Part shown: in pieces, positions 56,900 to 64,000 of the stretch
Layout: each line of letters opens with the position of its first letter
Position numbering within the stretch: position 1 is the stretch's first letter
Origin: Castor canadensis
Taxonomy: Eukaryota > Chordata > Mammalia > Rodentia > Castoridae
NCBI RefSeq assembly: GCF_047511655.1
Contig: NC_133390.1
Location: 157,291,583 to 157,355,582 of the forward strand
Length of the DNA stretch: 64,000 nucleotides
Direction: 5' to 3'
Made by a program: the position numbers and the translations under genes
The notes under the pieces: generated by a model
The model's input: the letters and a program-made list of their open reading frames with translations, nothing else
The model's database searches: none
Told to the model about the DNA's origin: nothing

Positions 56900-57550
56900 A
56901 CAGGAGTGAGGTATGGCATTGGTATTGCTGGGTGGAGGGCAGCCTCTTTTGTAGCTTCATCAGCTACTTTGTTTCCCTGCACCTCAGGGGAGTTGCCTCA
57001 TTGATGTGCTGGGACATGGAATATTGCAATCTCCCTAGGAAGCGTAAGATTCTCTAGCAATCTGACAATTTAGCTCCTTGTGTACTCGGTCCTGTCCTTT
57101 AGTCAACCCTCTTTCAGCCCATATTTTTCCAAAAGTATATGACACCCCAAATGCATATTTAGAGTCAGTATAGATCATTCCTTCTTTGTGTTTTAAGAAT
57201 TTTAGCACTTGATTGAGTGCAAATAGTTCACAGGTCTGGGCGACCAGTTATTGGGTATCCTCCCTGATCAATAGCTTTTAATTTGACTCAATCTACCACC
57301 AAATGTCCATTATGTCTTTTTCCTTGAATAACTATAGAGGAACCATCCACAAACAGCCTAAGTCCATCCAGGAAGGAAGTTTCCCTGAGATCAGGTCTGA
57401 TTTTAGACTGGTATTTGATAAAATCCAAACAGCAATGCCACATAGGGTCCTGGGCTTTCCCAGAGTTTCTGCTGGGTTTAAATAGTTTTTGGTGGTAAGG
57501 ACCAAGTCATCCCTTTCCAGTAGAATGGCTTCATATTTTAATATTCTGGA
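56900..57550 (-). pseudogene. ERV-A RNase H remnant
   Basis: - strand IYTDSKYAFGVSYTF (about 57175-57130) and GNKVADEATKEA (about 56975-56945) are the TDS and AD motifs of retroviral RNase H. Stops interrupt the frame between them. Confidence 0.65.
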
Positions 57551-57699
57551 GTCAGTCAGCCACCTTCTTACTTTTGCTGAAGAATAGTTCTGACCTGGTG
57601 GGTTGTGCTAACTATCAGGGACCCTCCAAAAGTTAGTTTTCAATTTTCTTCATTCAATAGGGCCATAGTGGCAACTGCTTGAATACATTCTGGCCTCCT

Positions 57700-58740
57700 C
57701 AAATTACAGGGTCAAGGAATTTGGATTAATAGGCCACAGGTTGTTTCTTTCCCCCACACTCCTGAGTGAGGACCCCAAGGGCTGTTCCCTTATCTACATT
57801 AACAAATAAATAGAAAGGCTTCTCTAAGGAAGGTAGGCCCAATACAGGGGCTGTGATTAAGGACTGTTTAAGGCTTTCTATTATCTGGGCTTCCTCTGGC
57901 TCCCAACACAGAGGATTGGGTTCCTCTTCCAAAAGTTTGGAATAAAGGGTTTTAGTCCTGCGTGCATAGGATTCTATCCACAGTCTGCACTATCCAATTA
58001 AACCAGAAATTTTTGAAGTTCTCTTTTGGTCTTTGGTAGAGGCATACCAGCAATCCCCTCTATCCTCCCAAGACCTAATCTCATTTTCCCTTGCTAATCA
58101 AATCTCCCAAATAGTTGACCTCTTCTTCAACAAATTGTGACTTGACTCTTAATCCTTGGCTGCCCAAGAAATTTAGGAGACTATTTGTAGTACCTGCCAC
58201 CTCTCTCTCAGTAAGTCCAGATAACAGAAGGTAATCCACACATTGTAATAAATTCATCTTGGAGGGAAGGGCAAATCCCTCCAGGCCTTGTTCTGAGACC
58301 TGGCCAAATAGGTTAGGGGAGTCGGTGAAACCTTGTGGAAGGACTGTCTCCCTGTCTGAGGATCATTCCATTCAAAGGCAAAGGTGTCCCTGCTATCCTC
58401 CACCAGGGGGCAGACCCAGAATGCATCCTTTAGATACACAACACTGCCATTGATGATCTGGAGGTATTTTACCGTCTGGTTAATGGCCCAGAGATCCTAT
58501 ACCAGCTGATAAGATCCATCTGACTTCCTAACTGGCAGGATCAGGGTATTAAAAGGGGACATGCAGGGTTCCAGAAGGCTGTCCTTTAATGGCCCCTCAT
58601 TTATGAGTTTCAGGCCCAGCCTCCCTTCCAGGAGTATGGGATATTGCTTCCTTCGTGTTGTCTCACCAGTGGTTTTCAGGTCAAAATGAATTGAGAGAAT
58701 CTGTAGCCCTCCCCTGTTCCAGAACCTGGTCCAGACCTCA
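57700..58740 (-). pseudogene. ERV-A reverse transcriptase remnant
   Basis: Fragments: LKDAFWVCPL and FAFEWNDPQTG (58439-58254), the catalytic region read as CVDYLLLSG (58242-58216) where active enzymes have YVDD, and the connection motif ITAPVLGLPSLEKPFYLFV (57880-57800). Frames are broken between them. Confidence 0.75.
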
Positions 58741-58760
58741 GGTAGAATTTAGTTCTCGAT

Positions 58761-59117
58761 TTATGCTGTCATCAAATTCAATGAAATCTTAAAATTCTTT
58801 TCCCTAACTTTTATCTCTTTGCCCAGCTCAGATGCTAATTCTCTTCCTAGAAGGTTGATCCCAGCTTCAGGTACAAAAAGAAGATTAACCCACAGCACCT
58901 GATCTTGGAATTTCACCAGGGTGTGTTTGAAGACAGGGACATGAAATTCTTCTCCCTTTACTCCAGAAATTGGGAGCCACTCCAAGGGGAGGGACAGGCC
59001 CAGGGGAGCCATAGTAAGAGATGACCTATATGCTCCAGAGTCATCCAAAAAGGTGATTTCTTTTTCTTTGGACCCTACTTTTAAATTTATCAAGGTCTCC
59101 TTGTAGGACCCATCCAC
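58761..59117 (-). pseudogene. ERV-A protease remnant
   Basis: An open frame of 118 codons with DDSGAYRS (DSGA at 59031-59042) in the position of the aspartic protease triad and a later INLLGRELASEL, the usual C-terminal GRDLL-like motif. The frame happens to remain open. Confidence 0.7.
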
Positions 59118-59199
59118 ATAAAAGAGCCCTGACCCCCCTATTTTTCCTTAAAGGCCATAAGGGAACTATTTTCTCTTCCTTCTTTCCCTCAGGACACTC

Positions 59200-59640
59200 T
59201 CATTTAAAATGTCCTGGCTTCCCACACTGGTAGCACTTCTTCTCTTTCTTTCCCTCGGAAGCCTGTGAGTTTAGCCTTCCCTTCTAGGGCTTCTGAGCAG
59301 CTCTCAGCCCAACTCTCTGAAAAGTGTTTTTCTCCTGAATGATCTGCCTGATTGTGGACATGATCTTAGCTTTTTATGTTTGTTTTTCCTCATCTCATCT
59401 CACATAAAACTTTTGGGCCTCTCTTAATAATTCTTCCAAGCATTTGTCCTTCCAGTTTTCTATCTTTTGTAATTTCTTTGTTATATCTGGCCAACTATTG
59501 GTCACAAACTGAAGTTTTAGTATTCCCTGTCCCAAGGGTTATTTAAATTTAAACCTGAATATTTTCTCATTTGGTCTTTTAGCCTGTGAAGAAAATCAGC
59601 AGGTCCCTCATCCTTTCCTTGTTGTATGTCAAAGGTTTTG
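59200..59640 (-). pseudogene. ERV-A gag, capsid end and nucleocapsid
   Basis: A nucleocapsid zinc knuckle CYQCGKPGHF is read at 59238-59205, with a TGA (59200-59202) before the final cysteine. To the right, the capsid major homology region reads GKDEGPADFLHRLKDQM (about 59625-59570). Confidence 0.7.
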
Positions 59641-59644
59641 GCTA

Positions 59645-60324
59645 AAGATGCCCCACTATCGATGAATGGATTTTTAAAAATGTGGTATTTATACACAATG
59701 GAATACTACTCAGCCATGAGGAAGAATGAAATGTTATCATTTTCAGGTAAATGGATGGAACTGGAGAACATCATTCTGAGCAAGGTTAGCCAGGCCCAGA
59801 AGACCAAAAATCATATGTTCTCCCTCATATGTGGACTTTAGACCAAGGGCAAACACAACAAGGGGATTGGACTTTGATCACATGATGAGGCAAGAGCACA
59901 CAAGGGAGGTATGAGGATAGGCAAGACACCCAAAAAAAACAAGATAGCATTTGATGTCCTCAATGCAAAGGAACTAATGCAGATACTTTAAAGTGACAGA
60001 GGCCAATAGGAGAAGGGGACCAGGAACTAGAGAAAAGGTTAGATCAAGAAGAATTAACTTAGAAGGTAACACACATGCACAGGAAATTAATGTGAGTCAA
60101 CTCCCTGTATAGCTATCCTTATCTCAACTACAAAAACCCTTGGTCCTTCCTATTATTGCTTCTACTCTCTCTACAACAAAATTAGAGATAAGGGCAAAAT
60201 AGTTTCTGCTTGGTAGCAAGGGAGTAGGGGAGGAGAGGGAGGGGGCTGGGGGGGAGTTAAGGGAGGGGGCAGGGAAAGGGGGGAGAAATGTCCCAAACAT
60301 TGTATGTACACATGAATAAAAAAA
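59645..60324 (+). mobile_element. 5'-truncated L1 inserted in ERV-A gag
   Basis: The ORF2 C-terminal end is visible (TMEYYSAMRKNEMLSF, KWMELENIILSKVSQAQK; stop near 59841), then a 3' UTR with a G-rich tract (60225-60280) and 'gaataaa' plus an A tail. Flanked by a 14-bp duplication 'aaaggttttggcta' at 59631-59644 and 60325-60338, the hallmark of target-primed reverse transcription. Orientation is opposite to the host ERV. Confidence 0.92.
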
Positions 60325-60338
60325 AAAGGTTTTGGCTA

Positions 60339-61300
60339 GCTTTTGGGATTAGGGGATGGATTCCTTTCCCCATTTCCTTCTGTTATCAGGGTCATTATTA
60401 TTCCAATAAGGGTCCTCAAGGGGAAATTTCCTGTCTGCGGGCTGAGCCTCGGGGCCTGATGTGTGCTCTCTTTCCCATTCAGCCATGGCAGCCCTCCTGA
60501 GCATAGCTCTCTCCTCCCCAGAAAATAAAATCCTCAAAATAGACATGAGTTCTACCCAGGTGTAAATTTGCAGGCCTAGGAACTGGTCATGTTGATCCAT
60601 GATTCTATGTGAATATTCTAAAAGGGGCTTTAATTCCCTCTTTAAATTTCAGACTTCTGAGCTAGCCAGCAGGGCATCAACAAAACCATAGTTTCCACCT
60701 CCAGCTTGGGCCTCTCTAAGTATGTAAAAGGTCTGTGACTGCATCTTGGGTGAAGGAGGAAAGGGGAGATTCTGAACATCCCTCAGACATTGTTGGAGTT
60801 CCCTTCTGTGCCCTGAAAAGGACGAATTGTGACTTGAAGGTGAGGCCAAAGCTGATGGGGAATCACTTGGGGGCTCAGAAGGGAACTTGGACTGGGCCTC
60901 CAGAGTCTCCTGACTGGAATCTCCAACCCAATCTTGGGTTTCTGCCTGAGAAGCCAAGGCCTCTGGATTTTAAAGGGGAGCAAACAGGAAAGAGGGTCCC
61001 ATTTGGAGGAGGTTTCTTTTGGCTCAATTTTTTCTCCCTTTCCTAATTTTAAGGGAAAGAGAACCATAGGTCCCTGTCTCCAAAAAAGGGCATACTCAAT
61101 TTCTTCTTGGACACTTGTCATTAACATATTCAGCAAGTAACTGGCAGACCCAGTCCTCGTCTGATCCAAATTTTGGCCAGAAAACAGCTGGTTTGAGAAT
61201 GGATCCCTGTGTCCAGATAAAGCAGCAATATTTGACCATTTTCTGGTTTTTTTGCCTTTGGTCTGAGTACTATCAGACCAATATTTTAACATTTGTCCTA
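60339..61300 (-). pseudogene. ERV-A gag, matrix to capsid N-terminal part
   Basis: The frame 60600-60349 shows a capsid piece (FSGEERAMLRRAAMAEWERE, then WNNNDPDNRRKWG). The frame 61292-60783 (169 codons) is proline/serine-rich with LFWRQGPMVLFPL, fitting the p12/matrix part. The two are in different frames. No starting Met-Gly is recognised. Confidence 0.65.
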
Positions 61301-61913
61301 GCAGACTTTCTGATGGAATTTTATTTTTAGTTTCATCTTTTTTAGAACTCTTTATTTGTGGCGTTCCCCATCCCAGTCTACCTGGATGGTGAGAATGCCC
61401 AGTGGATGCTCAACTCCCTAACTTCCCATCTCTCAGACTACACCATGTATTTTGCCCATCTCCAGCCGATTCCCTTGAGGGACAATTCTCAGTTGGTGGC
61501 ACTGCTTGGCAATAAGCAGGTCAATATAAGCCCCTGACTAGGTCCATATGGACTGCTGTTAAGCTGTATGTAGTCGCCTAAATATCTACAAACTGCGGAT
61601 TGGGACTCCACACTCACCCCGTGTCTCAGACACGTTTCATTCACTCTCACACAACTTCTGAGATTTCGCCAACCACCAAGGAATACTTTGCCAGTGGACG
61701 GTGTTTCTTACCTTGGTCTGTGCACAGAATTGCTTGGTCACCACAGTGCTTACTAAGGCCCTTTCTCCCTGCATTGCTGAGATAATTCAGGCCTGGAATG
61801 AATTTCCAGTACAAGAGCACTGGTCGCCCGATACCTCAGGGCCACTGTAAAGAGGCAGAGAGACGCATCCCTTCAGGGGAAGGGGCTTCTGAGCACCTCT
61901 CCTGGATGGAATT

Positions 61914-61931
61914 ATTCTGGACAAGCTCCCA
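61914..61931 (-). other. ERV-A primer-binding site, tRNA-Pro-like, decayed
   Basis: - strand TGGGAGCTTGTCCAGAAT differs at four positions from the tRNA-Pro site. Three bases separate it from the LTR end (TGTTAGC at 61935 on the + strand). Confidence 0.6.
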
Positions 61932-61934
61932 GGT

Positions 61935-62300
61935 TGTTAGCAATAAGACCCCTGAAGACCACCAGAGTCACAAACAAAGTCACAGAAATGGAGAATTGTC
62001 TTGGCAAGGCAAAATTTACTTCTGCAGCAGGGTGCACAGGTCCACAGGCACACCAAGCGTAAGGAGCAGACTATAGGTCTTCATTTTTATTCCTGACTCG
62101 GTGGGCCCTGCCCCTTTACTCGGATTGGTTGAGCTCGGGTGCGTAACCTGCTCACAACTGGCTAATGATGCACTTGGAGTTTAGGGGTGGGGTAGGTAGT
62201 AATTTTGGTGTGAAAATGGAGCTCAGCGAACAAGAACCCAGATTTGCAAGCAGCTAAGATGGCGACACACTTTGATAGAAAAGACTGTTTTCCTCACACT
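61935..62300 (-). mobile_element. ERV-A 5' LTR
   Basis: Starts TGTTAGCAATAAG next to the primer-binding site and contains a reversed CCAAT ('ggattggttgagc', 62121). The outer end is unclear; 62299-62359 is a family C LTR end in + orientation ('gggagccccctcacccatcc'). Confidence 0.55.
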
Positions 62301-62359
62301 GTGATTTTGCGTAGAAACTGGGAAGCTGTGGGAGCCCCCTCACCCATCCTCCAGTCACA

Positions 62360-62828
62360 AAACTGGTGAGCCTGAGCCAGGAGTTGAATCTCACAAAGTA
62401 TGAAAGCATTTAGCTTTGGAACTTTTCTCTCTAATCTGTTTTAGCGATGGTCCAAGTTTCTTTCACCTCCCCTATTCCATTGCCTGATCTTGTCTCCTCT
62501 CCCAGACTCACCACCTGGGTAAGGACAACAGAAGCAAAGATGGGAGAGGAGCTAGGAAAAGGTTGAGAAGTCCTGCTGAGTACCCTTGTTAGTTTTTGCA
62601 GCTTCCCGAGCAACTCACAGGGTCCCAGGGTTAAAAACGTAAACTCAATTGGGAATCTAAATGGCATGTGGCTGAGGGTTGGAGCTGCTTCTCTCCTGGA
62701 TTGTTTTCCACCTAATTCTAAGTCTCTCAATCTGTCTAAACTCTACTAACAGCTAACCCATTTAAGTCTTGCTTCCAAGATGGGACACTTTGAAAGGAAT
62801 ATGAGGTCTCAGCGGGCCCCAACCCCCT
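62360..62828. other. Unassigned spacer between two proviruses
   Basis: No recognised repeat or coding sequence in these roughly 470 bases. Confidence 0.4.
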
Positions 62829-62915
62829 TGTTGGAGAAACCAGTACCAAACATCCCATGTAGATAAGATAAGCAATGAGGCAGGGCTCAGTTAGGGCATA
62901 TAGAATGTGAGGAAT

Positions 62916-62987
62916 GCAAGATGTGAGATACGAGCAAGATGTGAGATACGAGCAAGATGTGAGGTACGAGCAAGATGTGAAGTATGT
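62916..62987 (+). repeat. 18-bp direct repeats in ERV-G U3
   Basis: 'gcaagatgtgagatacga' at 62916 and 62934, with one-base (62952) and several-base (62970) variants; a fifth partial unit follows at 62988. Position and form resemble retroviral enhancer repeats. Confidence 0.9.
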
Positions 62988-63049
62988 GCAGGATGTGCTC
63001 TGCCTGCTTGTCTAATGTTAATAACAAAAATATGCACGCCACTGCAGTC

Positions 63050-63056
63050 TATATAA
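63050..63056 (+). promoter_or_regulatory. ERV-G TATA box
   Basis: TATATAA in 'gtctatataagattt', about 25-30 bp before the likely cap site near 63080. Confidence 0.8.
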
Positions 63057-63141
63057 GATTTCCCCCTAAGAGGCTCAGGGTCTTGCTTTCCTAACCGGTC
63101 CTGCGTGTCCGTGTGGGAGCTCGACCCTGGCTAGCCAGTCC

Positions 63142-63147
63142 AATAAA
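63142..63147 (+). terminator. ERV-G LTR polyA signal
   Basis: AATAAA in 'gtccaataaactctgc', the usual R-region signal of gammaretroviruses. Confidence 0.85.
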
Positions 63148-63219
63148 CTCTGCTTTGTTGATTGCATTCACGCCTGGCTCTCTGTCTCTCGGGGGAATAG
63201 GATTCCGGGTCCTAACATT

Positions 63220-63237
63220 TGGAGGTCCCACCGAGAT
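63220..63237 (+). other. ERV-G primer-binding site, tRNA-Gln type
   Basis: TGGAGGTCCCACCGAGAT lies two bases after the LTR end. Its complement, ending GGGACCTCCA, agrees with the 3' end of a mammalian tRNA-Gln (recalled), as used by the murine GLN family of ERVs. Confidence 0.8.
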
Positions 63238-63700
63238 TTCATTTTCTCGAGAGACAGAACCTGCCTGCGAGAAAGCAGGGGCGATCCCAAGTCCTAGGCG
63301 TTGGGAGGGGATCCCAGACCCTCATTTGGAGGAACTTGAGTGTTCCATTTGGGCCGCGGCGGGGATTCGGCCAATCCCCAGGGAGATTCATTCTGGGAAT
63401 CTCGCAAGGAGGACCACAGGGTCCTATTGGGAGAGGCTTTCCTCTCATTTGGGCTCGAGCATTTTAGGAACCCTGGCGCCAGGTGAAGAACTAATTGAGC
63501 TAGTCGACCGACCACCCGTCAAGTGGACGCCTTTCGGCCTGATATCCCAGTTGGACGGTGAGGAGGTTGAATGGGGTGCGCACCAGTGTGAGAGAAGGAC
63601 CGGTCCGAGCGAGTGCTGGAGAGTGTTGTGTGTGTGTGGAATTATTGTTGCCTTTACCCTTTTTGTTCTATCTCTCTTGGTGTTTGAGTCTCCTTCCACA
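63238..63700 (+). other. ERV-G leader/packaging region
   Basis: About 460 bases of GC-rich leader between primer-binding site and gag ATG, as expected for a gammaretrovirus. Overlapping open frames here have no recognised motifs. Confidence 0.6.
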
Positions 63701-64000
63701 ATGGGACAGGGACAAACAACCCCAAAGTCTCTGATCCTTTCTCACTTTCCAGAAGTTAAAGAAAGGGCCTTAAATGCGGGTCTGGTCATCAAGAAAGGTA
63801 AGTTCGACACCTTTTGTTCTGCAGAGTGGCCCACCTTTGGAGTCGGGTGGCCCATTCAAGGTTCCCTCTCCCTAGACCTGATCACTAAGGTTAAAGCAGT
63901 CATTTTTCAGCCAGACAATCGAGGCCATCCAGACCAAGTTTCTTACATTTTGGTTTGGGAGGATCTGGTGAGGAACCCTCCCCCTTGGTTAACAGTTTTT
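63701..64000 (+). CDS. ERV-G gag, matrix N-terminal part (continues off the window)
   Basis: ATG at 63701 opens 100 codons without a stop to the window edge. The start MGQGQTTP has the Met-Gly myristoylation signal of gammaretroviral Gag. Further motifs: FCSAEWPTFGVGWP, LDLITKVKAV and GHPDQVSYILVWEDLV, followed by a proline-rich NPPPWL. These are the defining blocks of the MLV-type matrix domain, which carries Gag to the plasma membrane. No frameshift is seen in the visible part. A possible splice donor (CG|GTGAGG) lies in the leader at 63557. The full state of the provirus cannot be judged because it runs off the window. Confidence 0.88.
   Translation, partial: MGQGQTTPKSLILSHFPEVKERALNAGLVIKKGKFDTFCSAEWPTFGVGWPIQGSLSLDLITKVKAVIFQPDNRGHPDQVSYILVWEDLVRNPPPWLTVF

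Larger units (their letters stand above)
56100..62300 (-). mobile_element. ERV-A, decayed class I provirus (LTR-gag-pro-pol)
   Basis: Read right to left: LTR from 61935 rightwards, primer-binding site 61914-61931, gag about 61300-59200, protease 59117-58761, reverse transcriptase about 58700-57700, RNase H about 57500-56900, integrase 56777 to about 56250. No env is recognised; the left end is replaced by the family E LTR. Many stops and frameshifts mark it as old. An L1 (59645-60324) splits gag. Confidence 0.75.
62829..63217 (+). mobile_element. 5' LTR of a gammaretrovirus-type provirus (ERV-G)
   Basis: TGTTGG at 62829 to CCTAACA at 63217, 389 bp. U3 has four 18-bp repeats (62916-62987), TATATAA at 63050-63056, and R/U5 has AATAAA at 63142-63147 followed by a T/G-rich stretch. 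The spacing TATA to AATAAA (about 90 bp) is typical of a gammaretroviral LTR. The left boundary is less certain than the right. Confidence 0.85.

Noticed and set aside
58761-59117. The ERV-A protease frame as a domesticated gene
   Set aside because: It is open for 118 codons, but flanking gag and pol are broken, there is no promoter or splice evidence, and a frame of this length can survive by chance.

Overview
The window is mammalian nuclear DNA, most likely from a rodent. It has intron-rich genes with GT-AG junctions, AATAAA signals, 5'-truncated L1s, MIR relics, B1-like SINEs, and many copies of a tRNA-derived SINE with the core 'gtggctcaagtggtagagc' followed by 'gagttcaaaccccagtacc'. That SINE style, often joined to an upstream 'cctgtaatcctagctactcaggaggc' module, resembles beaver/kangaroo-rat (Castorimorpha) repeats. 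The species is an inference from memory of repeat families, not a proof.

Three genes of the BPI-fold family A (PLUNC) cluster lie head-to-tail on the + strand, in the same order as on human chromosome 20q11: the 3' end of a BPIFA2-like gene (1 to about 2390), a complete seven-exon BPIFA3 reading frame (21415-30437), and a complete BPIFA1 (TATA box at 35339, CDS 36372-40631, 3' UTR exon ending about 41692). I found each exon by translation and splice phase; the phases join into uninterrupted frames of 238 codons (BPIFA3) and 263 codons (BPIFA1). All encode secreted lipid-binding-fold proteins of saliva, testis or airway surface.

From 2.4 to 21.4 kb I see no gene, only interspersed repeats, solo LTRs, simple repeats and SINEs. 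From about 42 kb to the right edge there is again no host gene: the interval is a dense pile of endogenous retroviruses. On the - strand are (i) a 3' LTR with an env transmembrane-subunit remnant (45.4-46.5 kb); (ii) a degenerate gag-protease element with its polypurine tract and 3' LTR (50.3-53.1 kb); (iii) an LTR with a tRNA-Pro-like primer-binding site (55.6-56.0 kb) next to a second polypurine tract/LTR end; and (iv) a decayed gag-pol class I element (56.1-62.3 kb) cut in gag by a 5'-truncated L1 with a 14-bp target-site duplication. On the + strand at the right edge a much better preserved gammaretrovirus-type provirus begins: LTR 62829-63217, tRNA-Gln-type primer-binding site, leader, and a Gag frame open from 63701 to the end of the window.

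I do not see an undescribed molecular system. The points of most interest are the repeat expansion in the N-terminal region of BPIFA1, the open gag at the right edge, and the nested, rearranged retrovirus block immediately downstream of BPIFA1.
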